DNA of 64,000 nucleotides from Paenibacillus auburnensis (GCF_927798115.1 NZ_CAKMMG010000001.1:1426001-1490000), one strand, 5' to 3'. Numbered from the stretch's first letter, positions 17,878 through 26,992 are shown. The notes: generated by a model from the sequence alone, not told the origin. Numbers and translations: made by a program.

Positions 17878-18762
17878 ATGAACCACAGCACACGAAGAAA
17901 AGAATCGCTCGGCAGCCGCGTATTTTCGATTGCGAACGCCACCCTATTGATTCTGATCGCTCTTGCCTGTCTCTTACCTTTTGTAAACATTATCGCCAGC
18001 TCCTTCGCGACCACCCAGGAAGTGATTGCGAAAAAATTCATTCTGTTCCCGACTACCTTTTCACTGGACGCCTACCGCTATATCCTATCAACTCCGACGA
18101 TCTTTAAAGGTCTGGGCGTGTCCATAAGTGTCACCATTGTGGGTACGATTGTAAGTATGATCCTGACCGCACTGATGGCCTATGGCTTGTCCAGAAGGTA
18201 TCTGCCGCTCCGCAACACCATTAACTTCATTGTCGTGTTCTCCATGCTGTTCAGCGGCGGGATGATCCCTACCTTTCTCGTTGTCAAATCAGTCGGGCTT
18301 ATCAACTCCTACTGGTCCCTGGTTTTCCCGGTAGCGATCAATGCCTTCAATATGATTATCATGCGTAACTTCTTCCAGGCACTACCGGACAGTCTGGAGG
18401 AATCAGCCAAGATTGACGGAAGCAATGACTTTGGAATTTTCCTGAAAATCATGCTGCCGCTGGCCCTGCCGTCCATTGCGACCATCTCCCTGTTCTATGC
18501 CGTAGCGTACTGGAACACGTACATGAACGCCATTCTCTACATTAATGATTCGGTAAAATGGCCGATTCAGGTGCTGCTCCGCCAGATTGTTATCGTCTCC
18601 AGCGGGATGCAGGCTGAGGGAACATCCGTCGATATTGTGCCGCCGGCGCAGACGATCAAAATGGCAGTCATTGTCGTTGCCACGGTGCCTATGCTGATCG
18701 CCTATCCTTTCGTCCAGAAGCACTTCACCAAGGGTGCCCTGATGGGAGCTGTAAAGGGTTAG
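17878..18762 (+). CDS. ABC-transporter permease 2 (LplC/YtcP-like)
   Basis: A 294-residue membrane permease of the carbohydrate MalG-like group: N-terminal helix LLILIALACLLPFVNIIASSFA, a central block FSGGMIPTFLVVKSVGLINSYW, EAA loop LEESAKIDGSNDFGIFLKIMLPLALP, and the C-terminal KHFTKGALMGAVKG tail typical of LplC-type proteins. GAGGAGG is 8 bases before the ATG. It should pair with permease 1, which is transcribed away from it. Confidence 0.94.
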   Translation: MNHSTRRKESLGSRVFSIANATLLILIALACLLPFVNIIASSFATTQEVIAKKFILFPTTFSLDAYRYILSTPTIFKGLGVSISVTIVGTIVSMILTALMAYGLSRRYLPLRNTINFIVVFSMLFSGGMIPTFLVVKSVGLINSYWSLVFPVAINAFNMIIMRNFFQALPDSLEESAKIDGSNDFGIFLKIMLPLALPSIATISLFYAVAYWNTYMNAILYINDSVKWPIQVLLRQIVIVSSGMQAEGTSVDIVPPAQTIKMAVIVVATVPMLIAYPFVQKHFTKGALMGAVKG

Positions 18763-18798
18763 GACCTTTGCACACATTAGTTCAATGTATATAGTTAT

Positions 18799-18845
18799 AA
18801 AGAAACGGTATCGCCTTAACCTAAGGACGGTACCGTTTCTTTTGT
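18799..18845. terminator. Bidirectional terminator between permease 2 and the AraC regulator
   Basis: Stem AGAAACGGTA/TACCGTTTCT extended by CCTTA/TAAGG, followed rightward by TTTTG and leftward by TTTATAAC. Confidence 0.88.
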
Positions 18846-18897
18846 ATCTGGCTGCCCGGTGAAACTGTGCTGATCATTTTGCCTGCTGCAATTTATT

Positions 18898-21144
18898 TTA
18901 TGCCCCCTGCTGCAGCTTGCGGTAAGTGCCCGGTGTCACCTGTTCTTTCTTACGGAAGGAGCGGATGAAATTCTGCGGGTTATGATACTGCAGACGCTCG
19001 GCAATCTCTTTGATCGTCATATCTGTCTCCGAAAGCCACTTCTTCGCCATCTCCAGCCGGTAGTTCATCAGATACTCACTGAACGCTGTTCCGTATTCTT
19101 TTTTGAAGATGCTGCTCAGATAATTCGGATTATAATGCAGCCGCTCGCCGATGCTCTCCAGCGTAAGCTCGCAGTCATATTCGGCAGCAACGATGGCGGT
19201 GATTTTATCGGACAGGCAGCGGAATTGCTTGCTCATCTTCTCTTTCATGGTATAGGTCATCGGATAGATAACCTCCTGGACCAGCAGGCGTTCGATCTCT
19301 TCCGGATTGCGGATATCCAGTACCCGGTGGTACAGCTTATTGTTGTCCTGGGTCAGCAGGACCTGGATGCCCAGATGCTGCTCCAGCTGAATCAGGTTGT
19401 TCACCAGACGCACCAGCATGACCTCAAAGTTCAGCGTGCTTTTGTTCTTGCCGATCAGCTGGGCCAGGAAAGGATAGAGCGCCTCGGCAACCTGCTCCTT
19501 ATCCCCCAGGCGGATGGCGTTGAACAGCTGTGATTCCAGTTCCGCCGGATAGTGGAGCAAGACCGGACCGGAAACGACCATGGAGATATCTTCATAAAAG
19601 ATGATCGATTCCTTGCCGAGATTCAGACGCTGATGCAGCGCCTGTTTGCCCATCTCACAGGCCTCCTTGCTCTCCAGCAAATCTGTATAAGACTTGCTGA
19701 TGCCGATGCTGATCGGGACCTTGAGATAATTCCTCACCGCCTTCAGCAGTGCAGTCGCATAATCCAGCAGCTCTTTGTTCAGCTCCTGCTCGCTCTGCTC
19801 CCGGAAGGTTAGGATCGTAGCCTGGGTATCATCATTCAGAATGATGGGCAGCATCCGCATCTGCTTCGGAATGACTTCCTCTACCATTTTGTTGATCGCC
19901 AGCAGCAAGATGTCCCTATTCGTGGTCCCTTGCTCACCCAGGCTGTCCAGCTGAATCAGCATTGCGGCATACTTCCCGGTCCCGTTAGGCGCATAACCAA
20001 ACCGTTGCAGGTTCTTTTCCAGCACCTCCGGGGTGACTCGGCCCCTGAACAGGTTAAGAATCAGCTGGGTCTCCAGCTGCGGCATTTCCGCTTCAATCAA
20101 GCTCTCAAGCGACTGCTTCTCTGAAAGAATGGTATCGATGGAATGCATAATGTACTCGATCTCATTCTTGGCGGTATCCGCCTGAGGGACGATGGACAGG
20201 CTCCGCTTAATCTGCTGGATAGGCTTCGTAAAATATAGCGCGATTAAATAAGCTACAATCCATATCAGGAGAATCGACAGCAGCCCCAGGGCATACAGTC
20301 CGTACTTTGTCATTTTGAGCGTGCCGGCAATCTCGTCCTGGTCTAGCACCGTGAGATAAATCCAGTTATTATAGGAGGACTTGGCATACAGCAGCTGAAG
20401 GGGACGCGTGTCCCCTGCCTCCAGCTTGACTTTGCCATTCTCTTCGCCGGAGGCAATCGTTCCGCTGAGCTCCTGGAACTGCCCGGCAGTCAGACTTTCC
20501 GCTCCCGGCCCGGATTGATACAGCAGCTCTCCTGATTTATTGAGGATATAGACCTGTGAGCTCTCCTCGGTCTTGATAATGTTATCCAGCGTATATTTCG
20601 AAATATCGGATAACGCGATCGCCTGCTTTTTACTGGAGAACACCGGAAGCGTGTTGACGAAGCGGATGCCATTGTCGGTCTTGATCCAGAACAAGCTCTG
20701 ATCCTGATTGTCGATATACTTCTCACGCAGCTGCTCCACATCCGCCTCAGTCAGGCTGGTTAGCCGCTCATTCATGATCTGCCAGTTCTGTTCCAGACTG
20801 ATCAGGGAATATTCCGTGCCCTCCGCAGTCATGGAAGCGATATAATTCAGCTGCGAATTGACGTTACGGTAAGCCACAAAGTCTTGAATGGTTATCGGAT
20901 TCGTAACCACCTCCTGAAAGGAGCTCGTTGTACTATAGGTGTTGAAAGCGTACTCAATACTCTGGATCTTATGCTCCAGGTTGTTCTTAATCTGCTCAAT
21001 ATAGCTTTGTTTGCTGCTTGAGAACTGACTGTCTACGGATTGGATCGTACTGATATAGATATAGCTGCCGAAGCTGGCAACCAGCCCTACACCAAGGATG
21101 AGGATCGGAATAAAAATCCCGTAAAACATTCTTCCTTTTCTCAT
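18898..21144 (-). CDS. Membrane-anchored AraC-family sensor-regulator (YesS/YtdP type)
   Basis: A 748-residue one-component regulator. A transmembrane helix (about 9-30), a large extracellular Cache-like sensor (about 31-280), a second helix (about 283-305, LGLLSILLIWIVAYLIALYF), a cytoplasmic linker, and a C-terminal AraC double HTH (about 645-745: LTLESIGERLHYNPNYLSSIFKKEYG and MTIKEIAERLQYHNPQNFIRSFRKKEQVTPGTYRK). Such proteins sense extracellular sugars or occupied binding proteins and activate the adjacent importer. It most likely controls the flanking pectin locus. AAAGGGGC precedes the ATG. Confidence 0.93.
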   Translation of the reverse strand: MRKGRMFYGIFIPILILGVGLVASFGSYIYISTIQSVDSQFSSSKQSYIEQIKNNLEHKIQSIEYAFNTYSTTSSFQEVVTNPITIQDFVAYRNVNSQLNYIASMTAEGTEYSLISLEQNWQIMNERLTSLTEADVEQLREKYIDNQDQSLFWIKTDNGIRFVNTLPVFSSKKQAIALSDISKYTLDNIIKTEESSQVYILNKSGELLYQSGPGAESLTAGQFQELSGTIASGEENGKVKLEAGDTRPLQLLYAKSSYNNWIYLTVLDQDEIAGTLKMTKYGLYALGLLSILLIWIVAYLIALYFTKPIQQIKRSLSIVPQADTAKNEIEYIMHSIDTILSEKQSLESLIEAEMPQLETQLILNLFRGRVTPEVLEKNLQRFGYAPNGTGKYAAMLIQLDSLGEQGTTNRDILLLAINKMVEEVIPKQMRMLPIILNDDTQATILTFREQSEQELNKELLDYATALLKAVRNYLKVPISIGISKSYTDLLESKEACEMGKQALHQRLNLGKESIIFYEDISMVVSGPVLLHYPAELESQLFNAIRLGDKEQVAEALYPFLAQLIGKNKSTLNFEVMLVRLVNNLIQLEQHLGIQVLLTQDNNKLYHRVLDIRNPEEIERLLVQEVIYPMTYTMKEKMSKQFRCLSDKITAIVAAEYDCELTLESIGERLHYNPNYLSSIFKKEYGTAFSEYLMNYRLEMAKKWLSETDMTIKEIAERLQYHNPQNFIRSFRKKEQVTPGTYRKLQQGA

Positions 21145-21266
21145 AGCGTTGCCCCTTTAGTTTATACTCCATGCTAATAATTATAGCGCTTTCATAGTGT
21201 GGATTCCATGATTTTTTTAACGTGTGCATCAAATTACACCTCCCATATCCTGTCTGCCTGCTCTTA

Positions 21267-21281
21267 TTGGTAACGTTAACA
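21267..21281. promoter_or_regulatory. Candidate CcpA cre site upstream of the AraC regulator
   Basis: TTGGTAACGTTAACA matches WTGNAANCGNWNNCW except for one T at the fifth position, 123 bases upstream of the regulator start. The core GTTAACGTTA-like symmetry also fits. Sequence match only. Confidence 0.5.
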
Positions 21282-21555
21282 ATCGAGGCCTATGCTTCTC
21301 TTAATCGGGAATGACGCCTTATCAATATTGGCTTCATCCGATCAAGAAAATTGCAGTTCATCACTTAAAGACTCCAGAATTCCCATTAAATCCAGCGACT
21401 GCTTGCTCTTTACTAATGAAGACTTATAGAATTCAGACAAATTTATTGTTAACGTGTTCTCTCTTAATAGACAAGCGTAAAATTCGTATATATCAGCCAA
21501 TTCATCCATTATATTATTATATAGACGTTATATAACAATCGTTTCCTAAGTCTAT

Positions 21556-21604
21556 AAAAAGCAGCAAAGCCGCGGCTTCTCCTGTTATCGGAGAACCGCG
21601 GCTT
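21556..21604 (-). terminator. Terminator of the ECF/PHP transcript
   Basis: Leftward stem AAGCCGCGGTTCTCC/GGAGAAGCCGCGGCTT (one bulge), followed by TGCTGCTTTTTATAG. Confidence 0.9.
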
Positions 21605-21644
21605 CATCTATAAGTCAGCTTCAGGATACCAGAATATCAATCTT

Positions 21645-22436
21645 CTAGGCGCTATACTCCGCTTCCTCGTCCCTTGATGGAGCCTCGCCGTGCATCTGCT
21701 TGAGCAGCTTCTTCATCATAATCGAGCCTTTCACCTTCGTGTGCAGGCAGGGTGAGACTTCGATCGAATATTGTCTCCGGTTTATCGCTGCTCTCAATTC
21801 CTCTACAGTGGAGCATTCCAGCTCCAACCGGTTCACGACACTGCCGTATTGCAGGCATTGGTGGCTGTCACTGCCGGCAATGACAGGAACCCCAAGTCTA
21901 TGGGCAAACGGCTCAATCAGTGCCCGGTAAGTGTCTGCCCCCTGCATATAAATATCTTTAGCATTCAGATCAAAAGCGTCCAGCCGGGCCAGCAGCTGCG
22001 GATCCAGATGGTGCAGGGGCGTAGAGGTACGGAACGGATGGGCACCGATTTTCCATAAACCGTAGCGGTCCGCAAGATCCAGCAGCTCCTCAAAAGGGAT
22101 GAACTCCCCTTCCCGTGTGTGTCCCTCCAGCGCGGAACGGACAGACAGGATGTCCTCCTTCAGCCCGATCAGCAGAATATGGCCGGTCTCGGAAATATCC
22201 ACTTCCATCCCGGGAAAAATGCGGAGGCCATCCGCCTCATAATAGTGGCCGTTGTAGGGGTAGAGCCTATCCAGTGTCTCATACATTCCGAAGAAATTCG
22301 ATGTATTGAAATGCTCGGTCAGCGCCAGTGCCTGCAGCCCGTTCGCCACAGCCTCGCTGACCATTTGGCGGAAATATTCTACGGAGAAATCGGATTTTTT
22401 CGACAGCTTGCCATGGGTGTGCAGATCTATATTCAT
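21645..22436 (-). CDS. PHP-domain metal-dependent phosphoesterase-like hydrolase
   Basis: A 263-residue protein with all PHP motifs: MNIDLHTHGKLS (HxH), LTEHFN (His), PGMEVDI (Glu) and AGSDSHQ (Asp-x-His). PHP proteins hydrolyse phosphate esters with a di- or trinuclear metal site. A GTG twelve bases upstream is in frame but abuts the AAGGAG, so ATG 22436 is preferred. It is the last gene of the leftward ECF transporter transcript, about 28 bases after ecfT, so it may process the imported compound after phosphorylation (inference). Confidence 0.88.
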   Translation of the reverse strand: MNIDLHTHGKLSKKSDFSVEYFRQMVSEAVANGLQALALTEHFNTSNFFGMYETLDRLYPYNGHYYEADGLRIFPGMEVDISETGHILLIGLKEDILSVRSALEGHTREGEFIPFEELLDLADRYGLWKIGAHPFRTSTPLHHLDPQLLARLDAFDLNAKDIYMQGADTYRALIEPFAHRLGVPVIAGSDSHQCLQYGSVVNRLELECSTVEELRAAINRRQYSIEVSPCLHTKVKGSIMMKKLLKQMHGEAPSRDEEAEYSA

Positions 22437-22464
22437 AAGCGGAGACACTCCTTAGTTCCTTGGA

Positions 22465-23301
22465 TTAGTAGATTAGATTGGGAAACACGGTTCCCAAAGG
22501 AAACAGCAAGCCGACATATACAGCGGAGAATGCGGCGAACAGCCAGTCTCTGCGCTGCATCACCAGGTAGGACAGGCGCAGCTTTTTGACCTGCGGATTA
22601 TTGACCGCATAGGTGTAGCCTCTGGTCTCAAGCGCTTCTACGGTGGTCCGCGAGCGTTTGGCCGTATTCAGCATCAGCGGATAAAAGACTAGCACGAGAA
22701 TCCGCAAATAATAGGCAGCGGTACGCATATAGAGGAATCCGTGCTTGAGCGGCCTTTGGCCTCTAAGCCTGAACGAGAGCAGGATCTGATGAAATTCCTC
22801 CAGCAGCGTAGGCAGAATGCGGTATCCGTAAGACAGGCTGAAGGCAAAAGCATCCGGGACACCCAGTGCGGACAGTCCGTCGCTAAGCCGTTCGGGGTCG
22901 AGACTGGAAAAGACGGTAATGCTCGCCAGTGAAATAACGGAGAGCTTGAGCGTAAGCGTCAGCATCGGCAGCAGCGATTCCGCCCCTCCCCCAAAAAAGA
23001 GCGACAGCAGAAACATCCAGCCAATCTGGCTGACCAGACCCAGACAGAGGATAAACACAATGTAGGGGCTGACCCGTGAGAGTACCGTAGTTACCACCAT
23101 AAATACAAACATGCCAAGCAGAATGGTCCGGTTATACACAAACCATGGGGTTACAGCAAAGAACAAATACCAGATCAGCAGCATCCGCGGATCAAGCCTG
23201 CCGAGAAAAGTACTGCTGCTGTTATAGGCTGTGCCCAGCAGCTCCAGCTTGATCTGCTCCACCGATATGCGGTTCAGCGCCCGTTTAACGGCTTCCACCA
23301 T
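22465..23301 (-). CDS. ECF transporter T component (EcfT-like)
   Basis: A 278-residue membrane scaffold of an energy-coupling-factor importer, with about six helices and the coupling motifs seen as SFRLRGQRP (about 190) and TVEALETRGYTYA, the Ala-Arg-Gly type helices that dock on the ATPases. ATG 23301 is used: GGAGGAG is 7 bases upstream and the ORF overlaps the ATPase gene by 17 bases. Confidence 0.9.
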   Translation of the reverse strand: MVEAVKRALNRISVEQIKLELLGTAYNSSSTFLGRLDPRMLLIWYLFFAVTPWFVYNRTILLGMFVFMVVTTVLSRVSPYIVFILCLGLVSQIGWMFLLSLFFGGGAESLLPMLTLTLKLSVISLASITVFSSLDPERLSDGLSALGVPDAFAFSLSYGYRILPTLLEEFHQILLSFRLRGQRPLKHGFLYMRTAAYYLRILVLVFYPLMLNTAKRSRTTVEALETRGYTYAVNNPQVKKLRLSYLVMQRRDWLFAAFSAVYVGLLFPLGTVFPNLIY

Positions 23302-25036
23302 GTACAAGCTCCTCCTTCCTCCATTCGGATCGGGCAACGAACTCCTCCAGGCTGCAGCAGATCTGCGGCAGCTCCAGCAGCCGGCTCATTTCCATCAGCT
23401 GGGTTTCAGCCAGTCCGGCACGCCGCAGCAGCTGCCCGTCGGAGAAGATTTCTTCCTTGTTGCCGTCGGCAAGGATTCTCCCTTCACTCATGACGATAAT
23501 CCGGCTGGCCCATTCGGCCACCAGCGCCATATCGTGTGTCGCAATGACAACCGTCTCCACGTGACCGCGCAGAGCCTGCAGCACCCGGGTCATCTCCTGC
23601 TTCGTTGATATGTCCAGATTGGCCGTTGGCTCATCCAGCAGCATGACTACCGGACGGACAGCAGCGCCAATCGCCAGCGACACCCGGCGCTGCTGCCCTC
23701 CGCTGAGCAGCCGGGCATCCCGCCCGGCCAGCTCCTGGAGGCGGAAGGCCTCCAGCATAGCCTCTACTCTTTCGTCCTTATCCTTTAGCCCTCTGGCCTT
23801 CAGATAATAAGCGATCTCTCCGCGGACCGAATCATCGATGAACATATCCTCAGGGTTCTGGAATACGTAAGAAGCGATGCCTGCCAGCCGTTCCGGCGGC
23901 AGGCCGTTGACGGTGATCCCCTTAACCTTCACCGTGCCACCGGTAGGAGCGGTAATTCCGGCAATCAGCTTCATGAGCGAGGATTTGCCTGCCCCGTTAT
24001 TGCCGATCAGCGCCACACGCTCCCCGGAGAACAGCTCCAGGCTGATTCCGTTCAGCACCGGATGAAGCGTTTTGTGGATCGTCCGGTAAGACAGCCGGAT
24101 ATGCTCCATTTCTACAACCGGCTTCACCTCAGATGGAGTAGAATGTAAGTCCTTTATCTGTGGCTGCGCCAACGTTTCCTGGATATCCGACAGAGACAAG
24201 CGGCGCGTGAAGCAGCGCTGTCCCTCCTCGCTGCTCAGCGGATATACAGCTGCAGTCTGTCGGTCCGGCTGCAGCAGCCAAGCTGCCCGGGTGACATCGG
24301 GCGGATAGATGCTGAGGCTCAGCAGCTCGTCTACTGAGCTTAGTGCTTCGCGCACCGGCTTCTGCCAGCGCAGCCTCCCCGCATCCATCAGCACCACCGT
24401 GCGGCAGTACTCCGCAATGAACTCGGCATGATGCTCGATGACGACAACCGTCTTGCCGTGCTGCTCGTTCAGCCGGCGCAGAATGTCATAAATCTGCCGG
24501 GCATGCTGCGGATCAAGCTGGGCCACCGGCTCGTCGATGACAAGAATGTCCGGGTCCATGGCCAGCGCTCCGGCTAATGCCAGCAGATGCTTCTGCCCTC
24601 CGCTAAGCTGCCAGATAAATTCACGGCCCATGCCGTGAAGCCCTGTCAGCTCCAGTGCCCGCATTCCCCGTTCCCGGTAATCAAGCAGCCCGTAATTCAG
24701 CGGTGTAAAGCACACATCATCCATCACCGTCGGACGAACCAGCTGATTCTCAAAGTCCTGGTAGACATAGCCGATATGCCTGGACAGCTCGCTGACGCTT
24801 TTCCCCTCCGCAGACTCTCCGAGCAGCATAACTTCCCCCTCGAAATCGCCGGTGTAGTAATGCGGGATCAGACCGTTGAAGCATTTGCACAGCGTCGATT
24901 TGCCCGAGCCGTTGCTACCGATGACCGCGACGAAATCCCCCTTCTTGAGGCTGAAGGATACCTCCTGCAGCACCGGCACCTCTGCGCCGGGATAGGTGAA
25001 GGATACATTCTTCAGTTCCAGTGCCACCTTATCCAT
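23285..25036 (-). CDS. Fused double ECF ATPase (EcfA1A2-like)
   Basis: A 583-residue protein with two ABC cassettes in one chain. Cassette 1: GSNGSGKST Walker A (about 36-44), YVYQDFENQ Q-loop, QLSGGQKH signature, ILVIDEP Walker B. Cassette 2 (from about residue 300): GNNGAGKSS, YVFQNPEDM, LLSGGQQRR, VMLLDEP. The start ATGGATAA overlaps the stop of the S-component gene by eight bases, so they are co-translated. It powers uptake with the adjacent T and S subunits. Confidence 0.93.
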   Translation of the reverse strand: MDKVALELKNVSFTYPGAEVPVLQEVSFSLKKGDFVAVIGSNGSGKSTLCKCFNGLIPHYYTGDFEGEVMLLGESAEGKSVSELSRHIGYVYQDFENQLVRPTVMDDVCFTPLNYGLLDYRERGMRALELTGLHGMGREFIWQLSGGQKHLLALAGALAMDPDILVIDEPVAQLDPQHARQIYDILRRLNEQHGKTVVVIEHHAEFIAEYCRTVVLMDAGRLRWQKPVREALSSVDELLSLSIYPPDVTRAAWLLQPDRQTAAVYPLSSEEGQRCFTRRLSLSDIQETLAQPQIKDLHSTPSEVKPVVEMEHIRLSYRTIHKTLHPVLNGISLELFSGERVALIGNNGAGKSSLMKLIAGITAPTGGTVKVKGITVNGLPPERLAGIASYVFQNPEDMFIDDSVRGEIAYYLKARGLKDKDERVEAMLEAFRLQELAGRDARLLSGGQQRRVSLAIGAAVRPVVMLLDEPTANLDISTKQEMTRVLQALRGHVETVVIATHDMALVAEWASRIIVMSEGRILADGNKEEIFSDGQLLRRAGLAETQLMEMSRLLELPQICCSLEEFVARSEWRKEELVHGGSR

Positions 25037-25913
25037 CCAGCTGCCCCGCTTCCTGCCGCCTGCGCGAGGCACGGCGCAGGGTGAAGACGATAGCCAGTGC
25101 CGCAATCAGCGCCGCAGCCAGCATACTGACCCAGATCAGACTGGCTTCATGGGATTCTGCTCCCGGCAGCTCGAACTCGCCGATACTCCAGCCCGATTCC
25201 GACAGCAGCTCTGCGCCAAGGGCTACAAGGGCAAGTACAATTCCGCCGCCCAGCAGCTTAGGAGACAGCCGGTTTCCGCCGCCTGATGCATACTGCATAT
25301 TCCGTTCGCGCGGCTTCATGCCAAGCAGCGGCTCGATTTTGCCATACAGGCGCGGCACCAGATACATGGTCGGAAGCAGCGCGAACAGTATACCCGAAAA
25401 CAGCACATCGTTCAGGAATCCGACACCCTCGATAATCACAATACTTTCCGCCAGGCCTTTAACTGCTTCGAGTTCCTCCACACCGACCCACACCTTAACA
25501 ATGTCGATCACAGAGCTGCAGAACTGGTGAATCGCTACCCCGCTGATCGCCGCAATCCCGACCTGTCTGCGGTTCTTCGGATCGGATACCATCCGGCCAG
25601 CGATATACATTGCCAGTGAGAAGGTTATGAATTTCTCCAGCTCCCCCAGCCCGCCAAACTGGCCCAGCATCAGTTCGCCGAAGATGACTTCGCCGACCGC
25701 CGCCCCCACGGCAGCATACAGCGGATGAAACAACATGCACAGCGTCAGCGGAATGAAAGCGAAATACTCAACCGACAGCTCAACCGGCCCCAGCTGCACA
25801 CTCGGGATCAGCTCCGTGAACATGTTGGACAATCCGTAGAGTGACATGGACAGCACAAAAATCATCATTTTCTGCGACTGGGTAAGGGTGTAGCGCGTTT
25901 TCAAGGTACTCAT
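25029..25913 (-). CDS. Putative ECF-type substrate-binding S component
   Basis: A 294-residue membrane protein, about six helices in the first 185 residues (MIFVLSMSLYGLSNMFTELIP, EYFAFIPLTLCMLFHPLYAAVGAAVGEVIFGEL, ...) and a further helix near 220 and 262-282 before a basic tail. Gene order S-AA-T identifies it as the specificity subunit; sequence does not tell me the ligand. It is larger than typical vitamin S components (about 180-200 residues) because of the C-terminal extension. AAGGGGG precedes ATG 25913. Confidence 0.8.
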   Translation of the reverse strand: MSTLKTRYTLTQSQKMMIFVLSMSLYGLSNMFTELIPSVQLGPVELSVEYFAFIPLTLCMLFHPLYAAVGAAVGEVIFGELMLGQFGGLGELEKFITFSLAMYIAGRMVSDPKNRRQVGIAAISGVAIHQFCSSVIDIVKVWVGVEELEAVKGLAESIVIIEGVGFLNDVLFSGILFALLPTMYLVPRLYGKIEPLLGMKPRERNMQYASGGGNRLSPKLLGGGIVLALVALGAELLSESGWSIGEFELPGAESHEASLIWVSMLAAALIAALAIVFTLRRASRRRQEAGQLDG

Positions 25914-26022
25914 TACTTCGTAGCCCCCTTCAGGAATTTAACTTAAGTATAGGGAGAGCATGTCAGGGCAGCTTTTTCCGTTTGTTAAGAGGGTGTAATC
26001 TTTTTTCCATGATTTTTAACGC

Positions 26023-26038
26023 TGTAAAAATATTTACA
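26023..26038. promoter_or_regulatory. Inverted repeat TGTAAA-AATA-TTTACA in the ECF/RpiR divergent region
   Basis: A 6+6 perfect inverted repeat with a 4-base centre lies 56 bases upstream of the RpiR gene and 110 bases upstream of the S-component gene. Size, symmetry and position fit an autoregulatory operator (inference). Confidence 0.5.
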
Positions 26039-26094
26039 TCATACTGGCAGGCTATAGTGGAGAAGCATCATTATGTTCAGGAGGTCAACAGCCT

Positions 26095-26928
26095 ATGTAC
26101 AAGGATTGGAACCGCCGGCCATTCTCGCCGAACCAGCGGGTCATTGCCGATTTTATTCAAAAAAACGAGCTGCGCGTCCTCTATATGACCGAGCAGGAAA
26201 TGGCTGACGAGCTGCATATAAGCATCGCTTCAGTGTCACGGTTCTGGAAAGCGGCGGGCTACCGGCATGCCAAGGATTTCAAAAACAGCCTGCGCTTCCG
26301 TTTCGAATCCACCCCTTCAGAGAAAATGCGCGATGCCATGCAGCGGACCGGCGGCAGCTCCCTGCCGCAAATGCTGCTGGAGGTTGCTTCCCATCACCTG
26401 CAGGAAACCAGCCGCTATCTGAATGAAACGCTGCTGCAGCGCGCAGTGGAAGCTTTATCCAGCGCGAAGCATATTTACATCTATAGCCCCGGCCCCTGCG
26501 TGGGTCTTGCTGAGCTGATGGCCTACCGGATGGCCAGATATGGTCTCAACCTGAAACGGATGGCGCCAAGCGGCCATGAGCTCATGGAAGCCCTAATGCA
26601 TGCCGGCAAAAAAGATGTCGTGCTGGTGTTCGGTTTTGTCCAGCTTTTGCCGGAGACGGAGGTCATTCTCGACTATGCACGCGAAGCGGGCTATCTCGTC
26701 ATCCTGATTACCGACAGGCTGGTCTATCCCCGCTCGCAGGATGCCGATATTGTGCTCTACGCAGGGCGCGGTGAGGTGTGGGAATTTCATTCGATGGTCG
26801 GACCGACCTATATCATCGAGAACCTGATTCTCGGCGTGGGTCTCCTCAACAAGGACAGCAGTCTGCGCAAGCTCGAGAAGCTTCAGAAACTGCGGGCACA
26901 GTATGGTAGTAAGCTCCCCCGGAGCTGA
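26095..26928 (+). CDS. MurR/RpiR-family transcriptional regulator
   Basis: A 277-residue regulator with an N-terminal RpiR-type HTH (about 1-78: VIADFIQKNELRVLYMTEQEMADELHISIASVSRFWKAAGY) and a C-terminal SIS sugar-phosphate-binding domain (about 115-255: HIYIYSPGPCVGLAELMAYRMARYG). AGGAGG is 10 bases before ATG. It is transcribed away from the ECF/PHP operon and very probably controls it. The SIS domain hints that the effector is a phosphorylated sugar or sugar-like compound. Confidence 0.93.
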   Translation: MYKDWNRRPFSPNQRVIADFIQKNELRVLYMTEQEMADELHISIASVSRFWKAAGYRHAKDFKNSLRFRFESTPSEKMRDAMQRTGGSSLPQMLLEVASHHLQETSRYLNETLLQRAVEALSSAKHIYIYSPGPCVGLAELMAYRMARYGLNLKRMAPSGHELMEALMHAGKKDVVLVFGFVQLLPETEVILDYAREAGYLVILITDRLVYPRSQDADIVLYAGRGEVWEFHSMVGPTYIIENLILGVGLLNKDSSLRKLEKLQKLRAQYGSKLPRS

Positions 26929-26942
26929 TCATAATTACAGCA

Positions 26943-26992
26943 AAAAGACGCCTAACGCAGGATTTCCTGTCCTGACGTAGGCGTCTTTCTTT
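26943..26992. terminator. Bidirectional terminator between rpiR-like and ytkL genes
   Basis: Stem AAAGACGCCTA/TAGGCGTCTTT extended by CG..AGGA/TCCT..CG, with T-rich flank rightward and leftward. Confidence 0.9.

Larger units (their letters stand above)
21145..21644. other. 500-base gene-free region upstream of the AraC regulator
   Basis: Contains the AraC promoter region, a candidate cre site (21267-21281) and the terminator of the PHP/ECF transcript (21556-21604). The AT-rich middle (about 21320-21540) shows no credible ORF or structured RNA that I can identify. Confidence 0.6.
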
